DNA of 64,000 nucleotides, taken from the NCBI GenBank assembly GCA_019059635.1, contig JAGVRJ010000011.1, positions 310,001 through 374,000 of the forward strand, read 5' to 3'. The stretch's first letter is position 1. Each line of letters begins with the position of its first letter. The position numbers and the translations under genes were made by a program. Below the pieces are notes generated by a model that was not told the DNA's origin, made no database searches, and worked only from the letters and a program-made list of their open reading frames with translations. The DNA comes from Proales similis. Its lineage: Eukaryota > Rotifera > Eurotatoria > Ploima > Proalidae. This document shows positions 10,310 through 24,527 of the stretch, piece by piece.

Positions 10310-12947
10310 ATGTGTAACGCCATTGCAATCTCACGCTTTGCCCGGCTTTGCTCTAATCGTCAGACGACATTTAGAAGAATGCACAAGCTATTGCTGAGTA
10401 GATTGACCAAGCTCGATTTGTGTCGGACCATTGGCGTCGGAGCTCGCCTACTCACTGACTCGGCTGCAGATCAGGCAGCCGACGTGTTCGGGGTCGGCAG
10501 CAAATTTGCCCAACTCGACTCTGTCAGCAGAGCCAGGCTCGCAAGCTCAAAGCAAGACAAGCGTGCGTTGGATCAAGCAGACTGCGACACATTTGGCACA
10601 TTGTCCAATCGAATCAACGAAGTGTTAGTCCCACTCGATTTACCAGCACATTCGCTCTGACCGCTGAGTTAAATTAAAATCTAAAAAGGTCGTCCAGGGC
10701 AAAGGTGTCCTTCTCTCGCCCGATTGGAGATACTCTGGGGAAGGAAGGCGTTGAAGACGATGAGCAAGAGTTTGACAAAGTTCTTGAGCATCGACGCCTT
10801 TCAAACGATCCGGACCGGCCCTACCCGGAGAACTACTACGCTCATCGAATGAAGGAGCTGGCGGCCGACGGCAAGGTTCGCCTGTTGCGCTCAAGCGTTT
10901 TAACATCGCTCTAAGGCCATTTGCGTCGTCTCAAGATAAAAGAAGCGATCGCAGTGTTCTTCGACGAGATGATTGAACGAGACCGATTCCGACCAACCCT
11001 GTGGCTCTACAAGGTGCTCATGCACATCTTGGCCCGCGAAGGCTACACCCACATGGCGTTTGTGCTGTTCAAAAGAGTAAGTTTCTTGCGCGCCAATTTG
11101 GTCCGTTTAGCTTTTGTTCTCAGACATGGCCAGTTGACCGACTCCAGGGACGACGACTGGACAAAGCCGGGCAGCAGGAAGAAAATGGAGGCGATTGTGA
11201 CCATTCTGCTGCAGGCTTGCGCCAACTCGCCTTGGCCTCAGTACGCCATTCAAAAGTGCGATTCGATTCGGTTTTACATGCGCAATCGCAATCTAGTGCC
11301 GAATGTGCGCAACTACAGCGCAATGATAAACGCCTACGGCCGAGCGAACGCCATCTACGAGGCGTTCAACGTGGTCGATGAAATGCTCGCCAACGGGATC
11401 AAGCCCGATCTCAGTGTCTTCACCAATCTTCTGTGTGCTTGCGTGAGCGAAAAAGAAAATGGCTTTCGTTACGCTCTGATGGTCAGTAGAAGAATAACTT
11501 TCGCCTCAAGCGACCAGCTCTAACGCTGAGATGCTCAGGTTTGGCAGATGTGTCTCAAGTACCGACTGAGGCCAGAAACTCGAATGTTCAATTTGCTTCT
11601 GAGAGCAGCCAATGAATGCAACGTGAAGGAAACGATTGCGAGCCGAGCGAGCAACCAGGGTCGGCTGTTGACGGGCGAAGGCCGATCAAATTCGGGCAAC
11701 GAGGCCAAGAACCTCTTTCCGGCCAACAGCAAAGAGTTTGAAGAGTTCGAGAGCGAGGATCTGAGTCAAATGCGGCCCCAATCGTCTGAACCAGTCGCGC
11801 AGTCGAGCGATCAGCTTGTGCGGCTCTCGCCAGACCAGGTCGAAGTTATTGACGAACTCAAGCATTTGGGCAATTCGCTCAAGTCACAAATAATGAATCT
11901 CGAATGGTGGCAGGACATTCGCACCAGCGTGAGCCGAGAAGAGCTGGCCAAAGAACTGGCCAAGTTCAAGCCAGAACTCAAAGAGGCCATCATCTACAGC
12001 GAGGAGCAAGAGAACGTGCTCACCAGACGAGGCGTCGACCTTCGAGTCCTCGACCATCTCATGGACGAGCAGAACAGCCCGGTAGGGCACCTAAAGCTTC
12101 TTGGGGGTCTAAATGGCGTCCTCAACGCGATGAAGCGGCACCACTGTCAGCCTGATCATCGAACATTTAATCTCCTCGTTCGGGTAAGGCGATCGATCCC
12201 TGTGGCTGTGCTGTGGTCTTTAACCATTGCAAGTAGATGGTCGACAGCAGCACTCAAGCCGAAGAGGAGGTGCTAGCTCAGCTCAAACAAAGCCAGCTGA
12301 AGCCTGACGTCACATTTCTAAACTATTTGATCAATCGCCGCATTCGAAGAGGCCAACTAGAGCTGGCAGACGAGGCGTTTCGTCTATTCCAGCTGAATCA
12401 AGTCGCGCCAAACATTGCCACGTTCGGCGCTCTGGCCACTCGTGTCTACACGCTCCAAGAGCTGGAGCAGTTCTTCCAGGACCTGGACGCGAGCACGTTC
12501 AAAATGAACTCGGTGATGCTCACCATTCTCTACCAGAACGGACTGAATCGACGCAATACTCGTTACTTGACGCGTTTACTTGAGCACTGCATTGAATGCA
12601 AGTTGCGCATACCTCAGCAGTTCATCGACCAAGTGGACGCTGATCTGTTCAAGTTGAAGAAAAAAGTCATTGAGCTGGTAGGCGAGCCTTCTGGGCCGTT
12701 CAACCGTTGTATTTGACGCTTCTTGTTCAAATAGGAAAAGAAAAGTCGCCGGTCCCTGAGCGAGCTGGATAAAAGCGAGCATGCACGAAGTTCTCTGTTT
12801 TTGAGTCGATTCGGTGATTACTTTAAAAAGTGGCGTCAGTCGGCGCCCATCGAGAGTAGGCCGCATCCGTACGAAAAGTTCACGGCGCCCGAGGATGCAC
12901 TCGGACAGAAGCTGATCAAGAAGAGCAGCTCGTTGGCTGCCAAATGA
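10310..12947 (+). CDS. PTCD1: Mitochondrial pentatricopeptide repeat protein, PTCD1-like
   Basis: PTCD1 is a mitochondrial RNA-binding PPR protein involved in tRNA-Leu and 16S rRNA metabolism. The predicted N-terminus is basic and hydroxylated without acids (MCNAIAISRFARLCSNRQ), as in a mitochondrial targeting peptide. It is followed by DPDRPYPENYYAHRMKEL and PPR units such as LWLYKVLMHILAREGY, NYSAMINAYGRANAIYEAFN, TNLLCACVSE and MFNLLLRAANEC. Further exons continue to the TGA at 12945-12947. The start lies only 98 bases after the TMC stop; an in-frame ATG 24 codons on (MHKLLL) is an alternative. Introns are short, e.g. GTTCGCC..CTAAG near 10876-10916. I assign PTCD1 by overall repeat layout and local resemblance, so another animal PPR protein is possible. 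Confidence 0.78.
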
Positions 12948-13318
12948 GCTGTCGAACTGGACGATGTTAATATAAAAAGAATTCTTTATTATTTATTCCA
13001 AATTGTTTGTTCAAACTCAAAGCGACAAGAATTGTGAAGGCAACAGACAGACACAAAAGACGCTTCTGCCCGTCACAGATGTGAATTGTTTTGAATAAAA
13101 GAGAAAAGACAAAGAGAGAGAAGCCGATTGCTTGTGCGAGGAAGGGGCTTCTCTTGGAATTTTCGACACCAATCGCTCGATTGGCCCATTAAACAAAATT
13201 CTTCCAATTCTCAACCAGATTTACAGAGACATATGTGTAAAAGAAACGAGAGCAATTGTGAATATAAAACACTCAAAATAGGAAGAGAGAGAGGGAATGG
13301 GTTTGGGTACAGGACGGA
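12948..13318. other. Convergent 3' flank, PTCD1 / MELK
   Basis: This AT-richer stretch holds poly(A)-signal-like sites on both strands, e.g. GAATAAAAG near 13093 on the plus strand. No gene is seen. Confidence 0.45.
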
Positions 13319-15881
<2,563 letters not shown>

Positions 15882-16532
15882 CACTGCCTCTGTCTAGTTG
15901 GAGTTCGGGCCCTGCAAAAAAAATTTCAAATAATCAGCCAGTGAATGATTTCCGATCGACGGTAGTGGCTCGATTCGTTTTACGCTGTTCAACTGCAACA
16001 TCCAACGTTCACACACACACACACACACTCATTCGGACCTGATCACAAGTTGTTACTAAACTCGCTCGGTCACTCATCCGCTCGTAATCGAGCCGGCGCT
16101 CGATAAGCTTTTGACTGCCGAGCCAACTGGTTGGCTTTTGAAAACTGAGCGCAGCGCGCAGCAAAATGGCTGCAAACAGAGCCAAGTTCTGCTCGGTCAG
16201 AGTTGGAGTTTGAACATTTCGCGAGCATGCGATTAAACAACAAAGCGAGTTTGAATTTCGGCGCCGAAATCCGGCCAAAAGTGAGAAGAAAAAAATAGTT
16301 TAAGCGAAAAAAGCTGTTTATTTCATAATTTAAGCTAAAAAAAAGAAAGAGAAGAGAGAAATAGATAATAACAAAATGTTGCTCGGGGCGTCAGAATCTC
16401 TCTGTTCGCCGCAGACAACTGCCCAGGTTTTCAACGAGTGCAATCGAAATTGAGAAAACTGACTAAACAAAAAAAGACAAACAGAGAGCATCGCTGAACA
16501 AGATCAACAAGAGAAAGGTGAACAAGTGCAAC
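15882..16532. other. Intergenic region upstream of MELK, downstream of the epimerase
   Basis: About 650 bases hold the MELK 5' flank and the 3' end of the epimerase gene. The region contains a short CA microsatellite (listed separately) and A-rich tracts near 16280-16360. No gene is seen. Confidence 0.45.
16010..16028 (+). repeat. CA microsatellite
   Basis: A run of about eight to nine CA units in the MELK 5' flank. Confidence 0.85.
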
Positions 16533-17544
16533 TTAGACGTTCTTGGTCTTGGCGATGAACTCGGGTGAGATGTTGAGCAGCACCTTGCGCAACTCGGCGA
16601 TTCCCTCCTCGACAGTGACGGCCGGCTCGAAGCCGAGTCGCTTGATCTTATCGTAGCTGACCTTGTAATCTCGCTTGTCGGCGTCGAAGCCCTTTGCCGA
16701 CAGTGTGATCTCACAGTCCGGTATGTTGGCCTTGATTATCTCGCAGATCTCCATTTTGGTGTAATTGAGCGAGTCGCCGCCGACGTTGAACACGTCGCCC
16801 TGCATGCGGTCGAAGTTGTCCACGGCGAACATGAACGCTCTGGCCACGTCTTTTACGTGCAGAAATGTTCGTCTAAAGTGGCCTTCGTAGAGCTCAATGT
16901 ACTTGTCGGTCAAGGCCTTGTAGACAAGATCGTTGATGAGGAGATCGAGCCGAAGGCGCTGAGAGATGCCGAATATGGTGGCCAGACGCAGCACGACGCC
17001 CTTGACGCTCTTGACCAGTGTCTCGCACTCGGCCTTGGTCGAGCCGTACAGACTCAGCGGACTGAGCGGCGTCTCTTCTGTGCACATGCCGTTCGGAATG
17101 GCGCCGTAGCAGGAGCCCGTGCTCGCGAATATGAGCTTCTGCGACTTTTTCAAGTTGTTCACAATGTTCTTGGTGCCGGTCACGTTGGTGCTGTAGGCGA
17201 GCTCTGGCTCCTTGCTGCAGGCCGGATAGCCGACGATTGCCGCCAAGTGAATAATCACATCCACGTCGGTCATGGCTTTGATCAAACGATCTTCGTCTCG
17301 AATGTCTCCCTTGATCAAATGCAAATTGCTCGACAGAGTGCAAGAGAGTAGCGACTCGGCGCCATAGTTGAACAGGTCGTAGACGGTCACTGTGTGTCCG
17401 TTCTGCAGAAGCATTGGCACCAGACTCGAGCCAATATAGCCGGCTCCGCCTGAGAATTCAATCAATCAGCTGAAAGCATTGAACGCAAGTTGAACACTCA
17501 CCGGTGATGAGAATGTGCTGCTTTTGGGCGCCGATGATGGTCAT
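16533..17544 (-). CDS. NAD-dependent epimerase/dehydratase of bacterial type (extended SDR)
   Basis: The product is an extended short-chain dehydrogenase acting on a nucleotide sugar; the exact substrate is unknown. Exon 1 (17502-17544) encodes MTIIGAQKQHILIT, and exon 2 (16533-17449) continues G-GAGYIGSSLV across a 52-base GT-AG intron. The protein is about 319 residues. The Rossmann GGAGYIG, HLAAIVG, the catalytic STGSCYG and the YGSTK dyad (YxxxK) are all visible. The C-terminal half carries RLATIFG, RLDLLINDLVYKAL, LYEGHFRRTFLHV and VFNVGG. This pattern (VGYPAC, RTFLHVKDVARAF) looks more like bacterial sugar epimerases/dehydratases than animal GALE, TGDS or UXS. It has one intron while neighbours have many. 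It is divergent from the GDP-fucose synthase gene, another SDR. Confidence 0.85.
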
Positions 17545-17662
17545 TTTGCAATAAATCTCTTTCCTAAGCGATTGAGCTGACTAAAATTGAATCGACACAA
17601 TTTAGCTGAATAGAAAACAACAATCGGACTTGGTTTGTGCGATTATTTGAGCCCGAGACGAG

Positions 17663-17681
17663 CGTGTGTGTGTGTGTGTGG
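17663..17681 (+). repeat. GT microsatellite
   Basis: Eight or so tandem GT units lie about 120 bases upstream of the epimerase start. Confidence 0.8.
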
Positions 17682-18246
17682 GAAAGAGCAAAGTTGAGTC
17701 GACGGATATGGAGCAGAGCGAGCGCGATGATCGCTTATTTATACGTAGAACAAGGCACGTGGGCTTTACATAACCGGAATTGGCGAGATCGGGACAATAC
17801 GCATCTGTCTGTCTGGCTGTCTGGCGCGGTGCGCTCTACAGTCAATCACGTGATTGACCATATGCGCTTGCTCCCTATCGTTCGATGTGCGCCTGTGCAT
17901 GTGTGCGTATGCAAGTTTGTACACAAGTAGAACAAACTAAAGAACAATCGTTGAGCTATTGATGGATATCATTTGCCAGTCACGCAACTCGTGTCCACTC
18001 GGCTCAAACACGTGCCACGTGACGAGTTATGTCACCACCACGCACGGCAGTCCACTTTCCCCAACCTCATTCAAATATATTCGGCTTCGATGCTTCACTT
18101 AACAGATCTTATCTTTTTTCTTTTGTGTTTGTTTGACCTGATCTTATCTGTCCGTTCGAGCTAATCTTCTACTGGTTACCTCACTGCAGCCTTTCACTTT
18201 TCGCACTTGTTCACGTTTTTTCAATTTTTTTCACTTTTTTTTTCTC

Positions 18247-18255
18247 TTTAAATAG
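18247..18255 (+). promoter_or_regulatory. TATA-like TTTAAATAG element upstream of GDP-fucose synthase
   Basis: The same TTTAAATA(G) string appears upstream of the protease at 56634 and the mucin at 57988. Here it lies about 200 bases before the ATG, so it would imply a long leader or a leader intron. Confidence 0.35.
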
Positions 18256-18457
18256 CCAAGTTTGAAAAGAAGAGTGAAGCCGATTTTAAAAAGCAACAAG
18301 TTCTTACTCAACTGAGCGAATTCGAGTCAGATCGCATTATGAGCAAAAGTCGATCGCACATTATGATCAACACTTTCAACATTCTACTTTTTCTTCATTT
18401 GTCCTTGTCGACGTGTTCAGATTAGAACGACGAAAACTGCCAGTTGAATCCGAAAGA

Positions 18458-19883
<1,426 letters not shown>

Positions 19884-20309
19884 AATCTCTTTCTCTCTCT
19901 TTTCTAGTTCTGACTGCTCTTTTCGATCTGAGTGCTCTTTCCTTCGGCTTAGTTGAGATGAACGCTCGTTGGAGGTAGTTAATTGGAGTTTAGAACGAGA
20001 CGATCATGATTTGCCTGTCAGTGCTTGGATACGAATCAAATAGAAGAAAATAGGGAATTTGGCAGTTTAAAACAAAGTCGCATGTTAGAAACAGCTTTAA
20101 CCAAAGAGGCAGGCAAGTTTACGAAAATATTGATTTTCAAGTGAATTCAAGTCAAACGACTTTGACTCGAGAGGGAGAGGGAGGGAGGGAGAGAAGGAGA
20201 GAGAGAGAGAGAGGGTGGAAGGGGGGAGACGAGAGAATAGGCAGCATAATTGCCAAGTGCCACAACCGCGACGAATTAATTGTTCCATTTAGTTGAAAGA
20301 AAATTGAAA
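19884..20309. other. Intergenic region with a GA tract, Gmer / CIMIP1
   Basis: The Gmer 3' end and the CIMIP1 leader lie here. A purine-rich GA/GGGA tract runs from about 20168 to 20230. An acceptor-like CCATTTAG at 20285-20292 precedes the CIMIP1 ATG by about 18 bases. Confidence 0.5.
20168..20230 (+). repeat. GA-rich simple repeat
   Basis: Interrupted GAGAGG/GGGA units end in a pure GA run, a simple-sequence tract between genes. Confidence 0.8.
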
Positions 20310-20745
20310 ATGAGCTCAAACGAAGTTAAAAACGACTACAGCGAGAAAAAGTCATTTGTGGCCAAGGATCAAATGTGGAAGGACTATTTGCACAAGTGCG
20401 AGCACGCCTCCCGAGAATGGACCGACAAATGGGGCTTTTTGCAGGGCAAACTCGAAGATGTAAGAAAAGCCTTGTTTTTCGAGTGGCAGCATTCATCACT
20501 TTGTTTACGATTGTTCTGAACAGCTGGCCAAGGACGAGCCAAGGTCGGAGACGAGCCGGTCGAGGAGGACCACAAGCCGAGCAGAGAGCAGCAGTGGCAG
20601 TGGAGCGAACATGCCGGCCACAACGTCACGCATGATCGGCTGGCGATCGACCCAGCCCGCCTATCAGCTCGAGAGGTTCGGCCGATACACACGTGAAAAG
20701 GTGTCAATAACGCGTCAGCTCAACTGGCCAAACGAAGCCGTTTAA
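20310..20745 (+). CDS. CIMIP1: Ciliary microtubule inner protein 1-like (C20orf85 family)
   Basis: Proteins of this family are microtubule inner proteins of motile cilia and sperm axonemes. Exon 1 (20310-20459, 50 codons) encodes DQMWKDYLHKCEHASREW followed by DKWGFLQG, matching the DEIWKYRLKAE..NWGFL start of human C20orf85. Exon 2 (20524-20745) is basic and Ser-rich, then ends IGWRSTQPAYQLERFG..QLNWPNEAV, matching the family's IGWRSxxP..LCWPxxGV end. The two exons join in frame across a 64-base GT-AG intron to give 123 residues (human about 137). The gene is too short and interrupted to stand out by ORF length alone. It implies that the animal builds motile axonemes. Confidence 0.85.
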
Positions 20746-20836
20746 TCAAATTGATTGTTTATACAGAAAAAGAGTGTTTTTTTTTTGGCTTCATTACTGC
20801 AATTGAGTTCGAAAATTTACATGAACAAAAGAAAAA

Positions 20837-23291
20837 CTAAAATTTGGAATTGAACTTTTCCAGTTTTCCCATTTCTAGTTTGTCCGCATAAAACGTTTCG
20901 ACTCGTGGCGATTCCGCCGCGTGTGTTCGGTGGGCGTGATAAATAGACAGATCGAAGTAGAGCTTTGGGTCCAAATCGCGGTCCTTGTTGGTCTTGAACA
21001 GCACGTTTGTAATCCAACTGACCACCGAGCCGACTATGAACACGACCAGCAGGGCCAATATCGAATAATACAAATACGACAAACGGTAAATATAAAGTCC
21101 GTCACTTAATCGAAGCTCAAGCAAACCGGCCAGTCAGATAACGAGTTACAGGTTACTTACGGTTCTTGATCGAGAAATTGCACAAAAGTTCCCAGCGGCA
21201 TGGTCGGTTTCTCACAGCCGCCTGTAGACAATGGTTTCACTCCACTCGGCTTTCCGTAGACGGTGGCGCCCACACCGATCCACAGGTTAAGGCATGCACT
21301 CAAAAACAGACCAGACAATGCACCCTTTGGGTTTAATAGAGTCGTTTGAATGAGCAAGTGACTCAAGCAGCAACTAGCTCACAATCCAATTTGCAAACGG
21401 GACAAACATGCCCAGAGAAATGACGCCGAGAAGAGGTCCACCGAGCAGGCCGAACAAACTGAGCGCCAGCTGAAGGACCGTGTCGCCCAGGAACTGACAA
21501 AGATACGCCATTCCGATTCCGGCCGCACCGAAGCCCAGAGCTGAAATTCAATCTCACTAAATTTCGATTAGATTCATTCAACTTGAGCTCACCGAGTGCT
21601 CTGGTCAAATAGCCGGCAAACTGCTCGTTCAGGTCTCTTTTCTTAAAGTGCTTGAATGTAGGCCGAATAAAGTCGGTTATGCTCACTGCTGCCAGCGCGT
21701 TCATGCCGGCTGAGATTGTACTATATTTTGAGTCACAGCAGTTCTGAAATTATTCGTTTCTACTCATTCAGAGTGCTGACTTGCCTTAGCGCTGCACTGT
21801 AGATTGTGGCCACAAATAAACCGGGCAGACCCGGTACTGAGCCAAGAATGTCTGGGTCGACCACTAGATATGGCAGCATCTTCTCATTTCACCAAGGTCA
21901 AGTGCGATTCGACAAGTTTTGCTTGGGAATCGGAAACTACCTGTTCGCCCCGCTTGATCTTGCTATCGAGTAAGAGGTCACAGTCGTAATACTTGGCGTA
22001 GGCGACCACTCCGCACAGGCACGTGAGTGTAAGCAAGATCATACCGCCCACAAGACTTATCATCAATGCTCTGAAAGTCGTGCAAGTGAACGGTTCAGGC
22101 TGAAAGGGAAGGGAAACGAACGTACTTTGAGGCGTCTGTCCATTTCTTGACGGACAAATAGCGTTGGATTGTGCCTTGATTAGAGCCGTAGACGGTCAGA
22201 TTGGTGAATGTGCCGCCGATGATCAGCGTCCAAAACGTGTGCCGTTTGAACGGGTCCGGATTGAAGCTGAACGAAAAGTGAGACGAGTCGAGCAGACATC
22301 TCTGATGCGGTTTACTTGAAAAACTCGGCCCGAGTGGTGTTTGACATTCGTTGCCAGATTTCGTCAAAACCGCCATCGATGCTCGTTGCTCCACGCACGA
22401 TGATGATTATGAGACCTTGATTATTGCCGATCAGTTGAGAAGCAAACCCGCAGCTGAGTGAACTTGAGCCTACCCACGAACATGATGCACACTTGGAATG
22501 TGTCGATCCACACAGTGGCCTTGATTTCGTTCGTAGTCAAACGTTCGACTGAGTGGCTTACAAAAAGAAGTTCACCTTCATTCCTCCGATCACAGTGTAG
22601 AGAGCACAAATGGCACCGGTCCCGACTATCGATCAGCTTCGCGTGAGTTTGTCTGACGGCCAGTCTTAGTTGTTTATTATTACCGATTGAAAATATGAGC
22701 GGAATGCCGGTCGCTTGTTCGATGGCCAGCGAAGGTGTGTAAAGGGCAACCGACATGTAGAGAAACTAAACAAGGAGATGCGGCAAATCTGGTGAGCTGT
22801 TGGCCTGGAAAAGAGGAGAAAGGCCAATACTGACCATCTGAAGACAGAATATGATCGAGGCGGTCAGTTTGACCGAGTAGCTGAATCGCTTTTCGAGGTA
22901 TTCGTAGGCACTGGTCAGCTTGAGTCTATGGAACAGAGGCGCATAGACAAGCGCTGCTGCGCCTTGTGACAGCGGATAGGAAAACACGATTATCCAATAC
23001 ATTGTCCCGTATCTGTACATTTCCCAGGAGAAGCCGAGAATGGCGATGGCAGACGTGAAACTGGCCAGAATAGAAATGCCGACCGGAAAGACCTTGGGCA
23101 AGCGCCTGAATGAGGAGACAAGCCGACGAGATAGAGGTGCAGCCCATTCTTACTTTTAAATCTCCTCCGCCAAGTAAAAAGTCCTTGGCCGACTTTTTCT
23201 TTCGATCCAGCCACCCGAACACGAGCCCAATGGCGGCACTTGCGACCAGCATCAGCGAAAAGACAGCATAATCGGGCCACGTAAACGACAT
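20837..23291 (-). CDS. SLC5 sodium-coupled solute carrier (SMVT/SMCT-like)
   Basis: The product is a sodium-dependent plasma-membrane symporter of the LeuT-fold SLC5 family. The true ATG is at 23289-23291 (MSFTWPDYAVFSLML); an upstream TTG in frame is not a start. Visible segments in order: AKDFLLGGGDLK, the TM around ILASFTSAIAILGF, YAPLFHRLKLTSAYEYLEKRF, IGGMKATVWIDTFQ, YGSNQGTIQRYLSVK, DILGSVPGLPGLFVATIYSAAL, TISAGMNALAAVSITDFI, LFGLLGGPLLGVISLGMF and a final TM (LYYSILALLVVFIVGSVVSW), ending KFNSKF-stop at 20837-20839. These match multivitamin (SLC5A6) and monocarboxylate (SLC5A8/12) carriers more than glucose carriers. Substrate could be biotin/pantothenate, monocarboxylates or iodide. 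About ten introns of 50-70 bases interrupt the gene. Confidence 0.9.
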
Positions 23292-23734
23292 TCTCAATTC
23301 GACTGAAAAGCCTGTGAAACTTGACTTGCCAACTGTCAGACTGTAAAGCAGTTAGACGTCTATATATCCTAAACGTCTACTCAGGCTAGAACGAAGATAA
23401 GACCTTTCCGATTTGGCAAACTTGTGATTTTAATGCCTACAACCGCCATCTTCAGACGGGCGCGCCAAACTACATCGGCCCTCCTCCTGTCTCTCTCTCT
23501 CTCTTTTTTTTGAGATCTTACGAAGCTATTTTGGGCGCTGTATCTACTATAGCTGTCGCTGTGCAGATAAATTGAGCCAAGATAAGCTTGACTTGATTTA
23601 TTCAATTCTGCGTCTTGAATGAGTTTTTATTACGTAAAGCTGATAAGGTCGTGGATTGCTGTTTGAATGCTGAGCAGCCAGCGACACACAGACAGATAGA
23701 GAGAGGAATTCGACTACGGTCGCTCTGACAACAA
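23292..23734. other. Intergenic region between SLC5 and the lectin-like gene
   Basis: About 440 bases hold the SLC5 promoter element above, a CT tract near 23490-23505 and several TTATC/GATAA motifs (23395, 23590, 23640). No gene is seen. Confidence 0.45.
23353..23379 (-). promoter_or_regulatory. TATA box flanked by an inverted repeat, SLC5 promoter
   Basis: A TATATA core lies at 23361-23367, about 70 bases upstream of the SLC5 ATG on the minus strand. Perfect 7-base inverted arms (TAGACGT at 23353-23359 and ACGTCTA at 23373-23379) flank it symmetrically. That could be a dimeric factor site overlapping the core promoter. Confidence 0.5.
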
Positions 23735-24437
23735 TCACTCTGCTTGAGCGAATTTTTGCCTTATCTGCTCGACGAATTTCATGAGACGCGTGAGAAGCTG
23801 GCTGTCTCTGATCCTGTCTTTGGTCAGCTGAATGACTTGAAATGTGAAATCGAATGATTCACTAGGCAAGACGGCATATGGCGACGCTCACTTGAGTGAT
23901 AGTCATAGTTGCAGGTGAAGTCAACGCTCAGGAAGCTGAAAATGTCACTGGCGCATTTTTTTATCTCTCTGCTCTCGAGGTCGATCAGGCAGTGAGTTCG
24001 ATTGTCGCAGCTTGTTCAAGCCGGATTAACGAATGATTTGCTACAAGCTGAGAGAGGCTTACGTTTGCTTGAGAAAACTGGTGGCCAACTGCTGCTCGCC
24101 GCATAGTTCGTCCAAATCGACGTGCTGATCGATCAGAAGCTGAGGACAGACCGAGCGGCTCTGCAGACCGGCAGTGGCCTTTTCAATCTCAATTGTTGAG
24201 TTGTGCTCACATTGTAGAACGGCCGGCGGGGCATTGCTCATTGACGTCGGCGAGTAGCAGACTATCTTGGTCTCTGTTTCAAGCAGTTTGTGAATTAAAT
24301 TGAAGTAGCTCGAGACGGACAGCATTCGTGGACAAACTTTCGTCTTTGAACGGATTGAGCTTGTTCCAGAGCAGCGCGTCGCTGTTCAATGCGGTCAACA
24401 CGAGTACAAGACTAATTGACGAGTGAGCTCCTCTCAT
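23735..24437 (-). CDS. Small secreted SUEL-lectin-like protein
   Basis: Four exons give about 178 residues. Exon 1 is 24338-24437 (signal peptide, MRGAHSSISLVLVLTALNSDA) and exon 2 is 24063-24273. Exon 3 begins TCDNRTHCLI, and the last exon ends at TGA 23735-23737. All junctions are GT-AG and keep frame. The Cys pattern (VCYSP.., LQCEHNSTIEI, VCPQ.., ELCGEQ, CDNRTHCLI, KKCASDIFSFLSVDFTC) resembles a SUEL/rhamnose-binding lectin domain, in which a C..RxxC block precedes C..xFLxVxYxC. No canonical YGR or DPC motif is visible, so sugar binding is unproven. The family call is tentative. It lies 90 bases downstream of TBATA on the same strand. Confidence 0.6.
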
Positions 24438-24527
24438 TTGTTTATTAGGCCAGAGTCTAATCGAAGCCAATTGAAGCAAAAGAGAACAAACAAGGAGCAA
24501 AGTCAGGAAGCGCAAGGATGACTGGCC

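Larger units (their letters stand above)
17545..18457. promoter_or_regulatory. Bidirectional intergenic region, epimerase / GDP-fucose synthase
   Basis: About 910 bases separate two divergent sugar-nucleotide SDR genes. They include a GT microsatellite at about 17663-17680, palindromic CACGTG E-boxes (CAATCACGTGATT near 17844 and CCACGTGACG near 18013), T-runs near 18215-18245 and a TTTAAATAG TATA-like element at 18247-18255 in the Gmer orientation. No ORF here looks coding. Confidence 0.55.

Noticed and set aside
16857-17351. A plus-strand ORF opposite the epimerase
   Set aside because: Antisense shadow of a conserved enzyme.
20168-20230. GA-rich tract considered as a transposon remnant or promoter GAGA site
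   Set aside because: Plain simple repeat with no terminal repeats or target duplication.
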